Shown here piece after piece: positions 25,606-33,674 of a DNA stretch of 64,000 bases. The stretch is from Flavobacterium johnsoniae. GTDB taxonomy: Bacteria > Bacteroidota > Bacteroidia > Flavobacteriales > Flavobacteriaceae. The DNA lies in NCBI RefSeq assembly GCF_001879205.1, contig NZ_MLFK01000007.1, positions 1 through 64,000 of the forward strand, in the 5' to 3' direction. The stretch's first letter is position 1. The number at the start of each line of letters is the position of its first letter. The notes under the pieces are model-generated. The model worked only from the letters and a program-made list of their open reading frames with translations, made no database searches and had not been told where the DNA came from. A program made the translations under genes and the position numbers.

Positions 25606-26880
25606 TTAAACTTCTTCAGATTTTTTCCCAAAATCTTTCGGGAAAGTTAAAAAGCGTGATAAAATAAGACCTGGAATTGTAGCTATCAAAACCCAAATAA
25701 AGAAGTTATCATAGCCTAAATATTTCTGAATATAACCGCTCAGCATTCCCGGAAGCATCATTCCCATTGCCATAAAACCGGTTGCAAGTGCATAATGAGC
25801 TGTTTTTGATTCTCCTTCGGCAACATGAATTAAGTACATCATAAAAGCGGTAAATCCAAAACCGTATCCAAATTGTTCTAAAATCACAACGGCATAAATA
25901 TAATAAATAGAGGTTGGATGAAAGAATGCTAACAAAATAAATCCAATAATTGGAAGGTGCATCGTTAAAAACATAGGAAGCATCCATTTAGTAAGACCTT
26001 GTTTAGAAATCGCGATGCCGCCTAAAATGCCGCCTAAAGTCAAAGCGCCAACACCAAAAGTTCCGTAAATTATTCCAACGGATTCAGTATCTAAACCCAT
26101 TCCGCCTAGTTCTTTCCCATCTAATAAAAACGGACTTAGCATTTTAAGCAATTGTGATTCTCCTAATCTGAAAACCAGAATAAAAGCCAAAATTAATCCG
26201 ATTTGTTTTTTCTTGAAAAAGCTGATGAAAACCGTTGCGAAGTTTTGATTTTGATGTTCTTCTTTGATATTTGCAACAGCGTTTATTTCGTTTTTTGGAG
26301 TAAAAATAAAATTATAAACGGTTATAAAAGTCATTAATAATCCAACTGCGATCATGGTATAAGACCAAGCTTTTGTATTGTCGCCGTATTTGTGTTCTAA
26401 ATAACCTGCAAAAAGTACAATTAATCCATTTCCGGCTAATAACGAAAGTCTATAAAAAGTACTTCTGATTCCGAGGAAAAAGGACTGCTGATTTTCTGGT
26501 AAAACCAATAAATAAAAACCATCGCTGGCAATATCATTAGATGCTGAAGCGAAAGCAGCAACCCAGAAAATCGCCAGAGTCATCATAAAAAATCCATTCG
26601 CAGGAATCGTTAATCCAACTAATAAAAAGGCTATTGAAATGAGTAACTGCATAGATAAAAACCATTTTCTTTTGGTTCCGTGCAGTTCAATAAACGGACT
26701 CCACAAAGGTTTAATTACCCACGGCAGATATAACAAACTGGTGTAAACGCCAATGTCTTCATTTGTAATACCCAGATTTTTGTACATAATTACCGAAACG
26801 GAAATAATTACGGCATACGGTAATCCGGAAGCGAAGTTAAGAAGCGGAATCCAAAACCAGGGTTTGTTATCTATTTTCAT
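25606..26880 (-). CDS. AmpG-like MFS permease
   Basis: 424 residues, about twelve membrane segments, major facilitator fold. The start PWFWIPLLNFASGLPYAV and YLPWVIKPLWSPFIE resemble AmpG permeases, which import anhydro-muropeptides. The flanking DigH-like, GH3 NagZ-like and AnmK genes make muropeptide import the best guess. Its first 14 bases overlap the end of the upstream hydrolase gene, so the pair is tightly coupled. Confidence 0.75.
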   Translation of the reverse strand: MKIDNKPWFWIPLLNFASGLPYAVIISVSVIMYKNLGITNEDIGVYTSLLYLPWVIKPLWSPFIELHGTKRKWFLSMQLLISIAFLLVGLTIPANGFFMMTLAIFWVAAFASASNDIASDGFYLLVLPENQQSFFLGIRSTFYRLSLLAGNGLIVLFAGYLEHKYGDNTKAWSYTMIAVGLLMTFITVYNFIFTPKNEINAVANIKEEHQNQNFATVFISFFKKKQIGLILAFILVFRLGESQLLKMLSPFLLDGKELGGMGLDTESVGIIYGTFGVGALTLGGILGGIAISKQGLTKWMLPMFLTMHLPIIGFILLAFFHPTSIYYIYAVVILEQFGYGFGFTAFMMYLIHVAEGESKTAHYALATGFMAMGMMLPGMLSGYIQKYLGYDNFFIWVLIATIPGLILSRFLTFPKDFGKKSEEV

Positions 26881-28438
26881 TTGGCTGAGCAGGGGAATAA
26901 ATTTTAAAATTCTTTTTTAAATCGGCAGCAGCTGGTGTGCTTTCGTTTGCAAAATAATCAATAAATGTCACAGCGCAAGCTTTATATTGATTGATTTTTT
27001 CTGCAGGAATAGAAAATGAAATAACACCGTCTTTTTCAACAGCTCTTACTTTATCGATTATTTTCGTGGCATCGTTTGTATTGATTTTCGAAATATGTTC
27101 ACCGCCATAAATTACAATATAACGCACTTTTGTATTTAGCGGACTTTTGATGCTGAAAGTATATTTTAAGCTGTCTTTTGTAAATTCAGTAAAAACCGGA
27201 TTGTCAATAATAATACGTTTCAGATTAGGAACCGCCAAAGGAATTGCGGGATACTTATATTGGTTTTCTTCTAAAAGACGAACAATGTCAAAGTTTTTAT
27301 TCATGAACCATTTAGCACTGAAATATGCACTTCCGGAAACGTTTTTAAAACTTCTGGCAAAATCAACCTGATTTGGAATTTCAGTTGCAAAATTCCAGCT
27401 TTTATCGCTGTCTGCCCTGATTTTGTAAGAAGCATGACCTATATAAACAGCCGTGTTATTAGAGTTTTCTGACCACCATTTTACTAATTTTGAGTAAGAA
27501 GCTCTTGTGTTGTTCATGCTCCAATACAATTGAGGCAAGATATAATCGATCCATTTTTGGTCCATCCATAACATAGGATCAGCATATAAATCGTCATAAT
27601 TTGAAGTCGACTGCGTTTCAGAACCTCTCGGATCTTGAGATTTATTGCGCCAAACCCCAAACGGACTGATTCCGAATTGAACCCATGGTTTGCTTGCTTT
27701 TATAGTGGTTGAAATCGTGTGTACAAAGTTGCTCACATTGGCGCGTCGCCAATCAGAAAGACTTAAACCCGAACCGTATTTTTTATATGAAGCCGAATCG
27801 TTAAAGACTTTTCCGGGAACGGCATACGGATAAAAATAATCGTCAAAGTGAATTGCATCGATGTCATATTTGTCTACAACTTCTTTAACTACTTTTGTTA
27901 AATGTGCCTGAACTTCAGGCAATGCAGGATCGTAATACCATTTTCCGCCGTATTCGATCATCCATTCCGGATGTTTAAAAATATCGTGGTTTGGGCTTAA
28001 AAGGTTTTTGTTTAAATCGAAAGTTGCGCGATATGGATTCAGCCACGCATGAAATTCAAAACCTCGATTATGTGCTTCTTCGATCATCCAGGCCAAAGCA
28101 TCGTAATACGGATTTGGAGCAACACCTTCTTTTCCTGTTAAGAATCTTGACCATGGCGCAAATTCTGATGGATAAAAAGCATCGCCAACACTTCTAATCT
28201 GAACGATAACAGCGTTATAGTTTAGTTTTTTATATGTATTTAAAATTTCTAAATAATCAGCTTTTTCTTTTTCAACATTGTCAATTGCTGTTTTTGGCCA
28301 GTCAATGTTTACTACTGTCGCGATCCAGACACCTCTAAATTCATTTTTAGGATGCATTATCTTTTCTTGTGAAACAGATTTCCATCCGAAGAAAAATAAA
28401 AATATGATAGAGAATAGTAAGTGCTGATTTTTATGCAT
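26867..28438 (-). CDS. GHL10 (DUF187, YngK/DigH-like) hydrolase
   Basis: 523 residues with a signal peptide (about 1-24). The catalytic domain (about 34-350) starts EFRGVWIATVVNIDWPK and has RSVGDAFYPS, HFDDYFYPY and GISPFGVW, the DUF187/GHL10 pattern. E. coli DigH (YddW) of this family cleaves glycan strands stripped of stem peptides; activity here is inferred. Residues about 410-510 look like a fibronectin-III-like domain. It would act in the periplasm and feed an AmpG-like importer encoded just downstream. Confidence 0.82.
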   Translation of the reverse strand: MHKNQHLLFSIIFLFFFGWKSVSQEKIMHPKNEFRGVWIATVVNIDWPKTAIDNVEKEKADYLEILNTYKKLNYNAVIVQIRSVGDAFYPSEFAPWSRFLTGKEGVAPNPYYDALAWMIEEAHNRGFEFHAWLNPYRATFDLNKNLLSPNHDIFKHPEWMIEYGGKWYYDPALPEVQAHLTKVVKEVVDKYDIDAIHFDDYFYPYAVPGKVFNDSASYKKYGSGLSLSDWRRANVSNFVHTISTTIKASKPWVQFGISPFGVWRNKSQDPRGSETQSTSNYDDLYADPMLWMDQKWIDYILPQLYWSMNNTRASYSKLVKWWSENSNNTAVYIGHASYKIRADSDKSWNFATEIPNQVDFARSFKNVSGSAYFSAKWFMNKNFDIVRLLEENQYKYPAIPLAVPNLKRIIIDNPVFTEFTKDSLKYTFSIKSPLNTKVRYIVIYGGEHISKINTNDATKIIDKVRAVEKDGVISFSIPAEKINQYKACAVTFIDYFANESTPAAADLKKNFKIYSPAQPNENR

Positions 28439-28683
28439 TTCAATCTTTTTTTAACAAGAACCAAAAATAGTTTTTTTAACCGATTATAATTAATAATTGA
28501 GAAATTATATGGTTGTAATTTTTTTTGCTGTGAATTGCACTAATAACACTAATTTTATTTTCAAAATAAAAAGAAATAATTAGTGATAATTCGTGAAATT
28601 CGTGACAACTTTTTTATGGCCGCAGATTAAAGGATTTTATGGATTAATCTTTTAAATCGTTTAGTCTGTGGCAAACTTATTCT

Positions 28684-29892
28684 TTAATCCGGAAAAGAAA
28701 TTTTCCCCATTGTTACAGATGGAATCCCTTTTTGCGAACCAAAATTATAATTTCCTCCCGCAACAGTTTCATTGGCCAAAACGGCAAATAAAACAGCTTC
28801 CTTTGCATCGCCTGAAATCCCGAGAACGTCACTTTTTTCAAATTTACAAGACAATAATTCCTGTAACCAGCTCACCAATAACGGATTTCTTGCACCTCCG
28901 CCAGACATATAAACTGTAAACTCCTCGATTGGTGTTTTAGTATTTTCAACTACAAACAAAACTGCTTCGGCAATCGTTTCGGCGCTGAGGCGTGTTAAAG
29001 TCGCAAGCAAATCTGGTGCCGAAATATTTTGTAAACCTAATTTTACCAAAGTCGAGTTTACAAAATCATGATTGAACAATTCCTGGCCAATGGTTTTTGG
29101 GAAGCTTTTCTGGAAGAAAGCATCGCTTTTTAATTCACTTAAAAATTCCTGATTTACAATTCCGGTTTTGGCAATTGCAGCATCTTTATCGAAGCTTTTT
29201 TCAGGGAAATAGTGTTTAGTGAAAATGTCAATAAGCGTATTGGCAGTTCCGGTATCGGTTACAAAAACCTCTTCGGCGTTTTGAGATGCAGGTAAATAAG
29301 TGAAATTCGCGATACCGCCCATGTTGAGCATAATTCGGTTTTCGCCTTTTTTGCTGAATAACAAATAATCGCCATAAACAGCCAGGGGCGCACCTTCGCC
29401 GCCTGCAGCAACGTGTTTTTGCCTGAAATCAGATAAAGTGATGATTCCGGTTTTTACAGCAATATGATCACCGTCGCCAATTTGTAAGGTTGCATTGGGG
29501 AATTTTTCCTGCTGATGCAGAAATTTCGGCGCATGCAAAACCGTTTGTCCGTGTGAAGCAATTAAATCGACTTCATTTGCAGGAATATTCCATTTAGAGA
29601 GACAATCGTTAATCATTCCGGCATGTAAATCTGCAATCCATTCGTTTAGCAAAACCAAATGCTGAAAATCGATTGTTTTTTTAGCAAAAACTTTTCTGAT
29701 TTCGTTTTTAATATCTTCGTCGTAATCAACGGTTTCAAACTGTTCGATTTTTACCACTGTGTTTCCGCCTTCGCCAGAAACTTCACAAAGTGCCAAGTCA
29801 AGTCCGTCAAGTGAAGTTCCTGACATTAAACCTAGTATTTTTCGGGTTTCTTTTTGGGCAATATTATAGAGAGCTTTTATATTTTTATTCAT
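28684..29892 (-). CDS. anmK: anhydro-N-acetylmuramic acid kinase
   Basis: 402 residues. The N-terminal nucleotide-binding loop GLMSGTSLDG (21-30), then LIASHGQTVLHAP, and FVTDTGTANTLID identify AnmK of the ASKHA fold. The enzyme opens the 1,6-anhydro ring of anhydro-MurNAc and phosphorylates it. It stands about 245 bases upstream of the GHL10 gene. Conversion to GlcNAc-6-P would need MurQ, which is not in the window. Confidence 0.92.
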   Translation of the reverse strand: MNKNIKALYNIAQKETRKILGLMSGTSLDGLDLALCEVSGEGGNTVVKIEQFETVDYDEDIKNEIRKVFAKKTIDFQHLVLLNEWIADLHAGMINDCLSKWNIPANEVDLIASHGQTVLHAPKFLHQQEKFPNATLQIGDGDHIAVKTGIITLSDFRQKHVAAGGEGAPLAVYGDYLLFSKKGENRIMLNMGGIANFTYLPASQNAEEVFVTDTGTANTLIDIFTKHYFPEKSFDKDAAIAKTGIVNQEFLSELKSDAFFQKSFPKTIGQELFNHDFVNSTLVKLGLQNISAPDLLATLTRLSAETIAEAVLFVVENTKTPIEEFTVYMSGGGARNPLLVSWLQELLSCKFEKSDVLGISGDAKEAVLFAVLANETVAGGNYNFGSQKGIPSVTMGKISFPD

Positions 29893-30211
29893 TTCAAGTA
29901 ATCTTAAAAATGCATTTAATTTGGAAACGCTAAAATGGGATTATTTTGCATATAAATTTAGAAAAAAGAGATTTTATTGTTTCGAATTACAAGAATTAAC
30001 AAAAAATCCATTGAGATGAAATATTTATAGTGAAATGAAGCAGTCAAGAAAGCGTTTTATTGGTGTGAAATATTGATGTTTTAAAGATTTCGCTCTGACA
30101 TAACTTCTATGAAAATAAAATAAAAGGCTATAAAAGATATAAACGGACAGCAGGAAAAGCTTCTGAAAATTCAAATTTGTTATATCTCACTTCTTGGTAA
30201 ACTCAATAAAA
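29893..30211. other. gap upstream of anmK, no gene seen
   Basis: AT-rich with stops in all frames. No convincing -7/-33 pair was found for anmK. The terminator of the next gene closes the gap at 30212-30248. Confidence 0.5.
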
Positions 30212-30248
30212 AATACAGCCCCTTAATTATATATCAAGGGGCTGTATT
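30212..30248 (-). terminator. terminator of the GEVED/FN3 protein gene
   Basis: AATACAGCCCCTT (30212-30224) and AAGGGGCTGTATT (30236-30248) form a perfect 13-bp stem with an AT-rich loop. On the minus strand a run of T follows. It is about 20 bases after the stop codon. Confidence 0.9.
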
Positions 30249-30268
30249 TTTATTTAAAGAAAAACAAA

Positions 30269-32356
30269 TCAATTTTTTATAAACTTCTTCGCTATAGATT
30301 TTTCACCATCGTTTAGTTCTATTATATATATTCCGTTACTGAGTTTATGAATATCGATACCTTTAGAATCTATTTTGCCCTCTTTTATAATTTGTCCGTT
30401 TGAGCTGATTATTTTAAAGGCAGTATCGGCATTTGCTGCATTATCAATATACAATTTTTCATGAGCAGGATTTGGACTTAAAATATAACCTTCAGATTTT
30501 TTGGCATATTCATCAATACCCAAATTCGAGTCCAGGATTTCTATTGTATAATCTTCTACTTCTCCAATGGCAAATGTTTCACAAGGCGTTGGGGCAGTTC
30601 CTTCTTTAAGGATTACCCTCATTCTGGTTTTGCCCGTAATTGCAGTGCCAGGTATAGTGATAAAATTGTTGAGATATGCTGCAGAAGTAGATCCTTTTAC
30701 AACCAATTCGTCTGGATCATCAAAATCTTTGTTGCCATTATAATCAATCCATACATAGTATCTATTTGAACCAGAAGCTGATGGACTTACCCAGGCATTA
30801 ATAGAGATGCTTGTTTTTACCCCTTTGGTTATTTTTGCTGATTTTGCTGTAAAATCGCTGTAACCGCTTGCATCTACTCCTGAATTATTGGAAATAGTGC
30901 CAAAGGTTACCCAGTTAATAAATTTCTTTGAAATGTCTGTGCTCTTTGATGCACAGTATTTAGGAAGAGCAACAGTGGTTATTGTAATTGTCGCACTTTC
31001 TGAATAAAGACCTGCAGGATCTACAGCATTTAAAGTAAAGGTGTAAGTTGTTCCTTCTTGAAGATTAGAAATTGTTGCTTGTGTACCTTTTGGCCATAAT
31101 CCGCTTGGTCCTCCGGAAATATAATAACTATCTATCTCTTCATTATCTGTTGAAGCAGTCCATGATAAAGTAACTGAAGATGTTGTAATATTAGAAGCTG
31201 TCAAATCAGTTGGTTTAGTTGGAGGAGTAGTATCAACTGGTGTTGTGAGTTTAATAATATTCACGGCATTCGAAAAATTATTGGCCTCATCATAGGCGTA
31301 TAATTTATATGAATATTCTGTTCCCGGTTTAAGACCAGTAATTAAATAATTACTTGATTTAGTTGTTGCTACGAGTGTATTTCCATTGTATATTTTGTAG
31401 GTTATGTTATTACCGCTCACAAGATCGGTTGCGGGACTCCAGGATAAATTTACTTTTCTGGACATTAGAGATGCAATAGTAAAATCTCCCGGAATTGTAG
31501 GAGGGGTTACATCGGGAATAGTGGTTACAACAATCGGTTCGCTTGAAAGCGAGCTGATTCCATTTGCATTCTTTGTTTTAACAGTATATACATAACTTGT
31601 TTTAGGGTCTAGTCCCGTAACAGTATAAGAGGGTATTGCAGAACTTGCAATAAGAACCTGATCCTGATAAATATCGTATCCCGTTACATCAGGATTATTT
31701 GCAGGAAGTGTCCAAGATAGTTTAAACTGTGTTTCTATAATTTCTGATGCAGTAAGACTTACAGGTGCTGCGGGAGCTAAAGGATTGTTTGGTACACCTT
31801 CTATGATATTGACGGTATAGTCTTCTACTTCGCCGTATTTATATAAACCGCAGGCATTTGGCCTGTAAGCAAATTCCATAGCAACTCTTAGTCTTGTAGT
31901 TCCGGTAACGGCATTTTCTGAAACTTTAAAGGTAGAAGTGATAGGTTTTTTATAACTTCCATCAAATGCTGACCAAACCATTTCATCGCCGTAGTTGAAA
32001 GCTTTATCTCCGTTGTAATCAATCCAAACTCCGTAACCGGCAGAAAAACTTGCAGCGTTACTCCAAGCAGGATGAATAGATAATAAATAGGTTTCTCCTT
32101 TTACTAAATTTATAACCATATTGGTATGGTCGCTGTAGCCAGTTGAGGTGGTATTTGGTCCCAGGAAAGCACCAAGCCTAAATTGACCAATATATTCGAA
32201 ATCAATGCTGTTACCACCAGCTTCACAGTAAGTAGCTGCTTCTGTTTTTTTTGTTTTTCCAGTCTTTTGCGATTGCGCTTCCAGTACTTGGAAGAATAAC
32301 AGCAAAATTCCAAAAGCAATTTTTAAAAAAGATTTTTTAAAAGTAATTTTCCCCAT
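30269..32356 (-). CDS. secreted GEVED / fibronectin-III protein with T9SS sorting domain
   Basis: 695 residues with a signal peptide (about 1-30). The order is a GEVED domain (about 80-185, ending YGEVEDYTV), three fibronectin-III domains (about 195-275, 283-370, 378-460), a second GEVED domain (about 480-610, with YYVWIDYNGNKDFDDPDE) and a C-terminal type IX secretion sorting domain (about 625-695, LSPNPAHEKLYI and SNGIYIIEL). No catalytic domain is seen, so an adhesive or surface-exposed role is likely. The sorting domain should be cleaved by the T9SS sortase. Confidence 0.88.
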   Translation of the reverse strand: MGKITFKKSFLKIAFGILLLFFQVLEAQSQKTGKTKKTEAATYCEAGGNSIDFEYIGQFRLGAFLGPNTTSTGYSDHTNMVINLVKGETYLLSIHPAWSNAASFSAGYGVWIDYNGDKAFNYGDEMVWSAFDGSYKKPITSTFKVSENAVTGTTRLRVAMEFAYRPNACGLYKYGEVEDYTVNIIEGVPNNPLAPAAPVSLTASEIIETQFKLSWTLPANNPDVTGYDIYQDQVLIASSAIPSYTVTGLDPKTSYVYTVKTKNANGISSLSSEPIVVTTIPDVTPPTIPGDFTIASLMSRKVNLSWSPATDLVSGNNITYKIYNGNTLVATTKSSNYLITGLKPGTEYSYKLYAYDEANNFSNAVNIIKLTTPVDTTPPTKPTDLTASNITTSSVTLSWTASTDNEEIDSYYISGGPSGLWPKGTQATISNLQEGTTYTFTLNAVDPAGLYSESATITITTVALPKYCASKSTDISKKFINWVTFGTISNNSGVDASGYSDFTAKSAKITKGVKTSISINAWVSPSASGSNRYYVWIDYNGNKDFDDPDELVVKGSTSAAYLNNFITIPGTAITGKTRMRVILKEGTAPTPCETFAIGEVEDYTIEILDSNLGIDEYAKKSEGYILSPNPAHEKLYIDNAANADTAFKIISSNGQIIKEGKIDSKGIDIHKLSNGIYIIELNDGEKSIAKKFIKN

Positions 32357-32665
32357 GTATTGCAGCAGATTTAGTTTGTTTTTGGTTCTTTATTCAAAAA
32401 ATGAGATTATTGCTATAATCTGAAATTTAAGCATGTAAATATATTTTTTTATTTTATACCTAAATTATTTTGTAGTCGCTTTTTTCTTAAATTTTTTGAA
32501 TGGTGTAAAAAACAACCTCCAATTTTTATCCCACGGCTTCAAGACCAAATTCTAAAAAAAGAAGATTTACGTTTTCATTAGCCTTCGACTTCGCTCAGGA
32601 TGACAATTATGTAGAGAAGAAACCTCTGTCGCCTTGCTGCTTTGAACTTTTGTCTCTCAAAAAAA
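32357..32665. other. gap with one REP-like copy
   Basis: Mostly AT-rich. Holds a single copy of CTTCGACTTCGCTCAG at 32583-32598, the word also found at 21127 and 21202. No gene is seen. Confidence 0.6.
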
Positions 32666-33478
32666 TTATTTCAACACAAACTCATTTTCTTTCAGCTTCT
32701 TCAAAACTGCAGCAATAATTTTAGAGCGGCATTCTGAATTTTCAGTAGTTGATGCCGTTTTAACCCAATAACGAATATTGAGTTGAATGACACCCGCAGC
32801 GGCAACATCAGTAATTACGGCAGCGTTTTCATGATCTTTTTCGGTTACATCTTCGCTGTTTCCCAGAACTTCTTTTACGAGTTCGATAGCACGGGTATAG
32901 TCAGAACCATATTCGAGTCCAACGGTGAAAGTCTGCAGGAGAAAGCCTTCACTGTTATAATTGATAAGTGTATTTTTTATTAAAAGCGCGTTTGGAATAT
33001 AAATGATTTTCGAGTCGCTTTTTACTTCGGTATCGCGCAGGTTGAGGTTAATGACTTCGCCTTTTACGCCGTTGCTTTCGATTATATCACCAATAGAAAA
33101 CGGACGTTTAAAAGCCAGCAGAATTCCGGCAAGGAAGTTTTCTCCAATATCTTTAAGGGCAAAACCAATTACAAAAGCAGAGATTCCCGCTCCGGCAAGC
33201 ATGCTTTGCGCAATTCCGTCAAGTCCAATGATCTTGAACATGAACAAAACTCCAATAATAATTAAAACCGATTTAATTAAACGGGCGATAAAAGTGGCAA
33301 GAAGTCGGTCATGCATTCTGGTTTTTAGTCGGTTTCCTGCGAAAATACCAATTCTGGTTGCAATAAACCACGAAACGAGGATGACAACAATGGCGAGAAT
33401 AAATTTTGGCGTAAGATCGACAATACTGTAATAATAGTTTTCTAAATGTTTGAAGACGTCCTGAACGAAATTTTCCAT
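32666..33478 (-). CDS. MscS-family mechanosensitive ion channel
   Basis: 270 residues from the ATG at 33478; an ATG at 33517 would add 13 residues. Three membrane segments (about 20-40, 60-80, 88-110) precede the MscS beta domain, with GDIIESNGVKGEVINLNLRD and YIPNALLIKNTLINY. The third helix holds the glycine/alanine-rich pore segment AQSMLAGAGISAFVIG. It would release ions under hypo-osmotic stress at the inner membrane. It stands alone and is divergent from the oxidoreductase gene. Confidence 0.9.
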   Translation of the reverse strand: MENFVQDVFKHLENYYYSIVDLTPKFILAIVVILVSWFIATRIGIFAGNRLKTRMHDRLLATFIARLIKSVLIIIGVLFMFKIIGLDGIAQSMLAGAGISAFVIGFALKDIGENFLAGILLAFKRPFSIGDIIESNGVKGEVINLNLRDTEVKSDSKIIYIPNALLIKNTLINYNSEGFLLQTFTVGLEYGSDYTRAIELVKEVLGNSEDVTEKDHENAAVITDVAAAGVIQLNIRYWVKTASTTENSECRSKIIAAVLKKLKENEFVLK

Positions 33479-33620
33479 AATAATAAGGCGTAAAAGTAAA
33501 TTCTTAAAATTAGCCATTTCAATATTTTAGTGCTTTACAGAATTCGGCTTTAATTTTATAAAATGTTGACGGGCTGTTAAGATAAATCGGCATTTTACAC
33601 ATTTTAACCTGCTATATTTT

Positions 33621-33628
33621 TATATTTG
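33621..33628 (+). promoter_or_regulatory. candidate -7 box of the FAD/Fe-S oxidoreductase gene
   Basis: TATATTTG fits TAnnTTTG and lies about 46 bases before the ATG at 33675. No clear -33 TTTG is at the usual distance. Confidence 0.4.
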
Positions 33629-33674
33629 TGGTCTCAGTTTTGAGAAACTATTTTTAAAGAAAAGCACCATTTAC

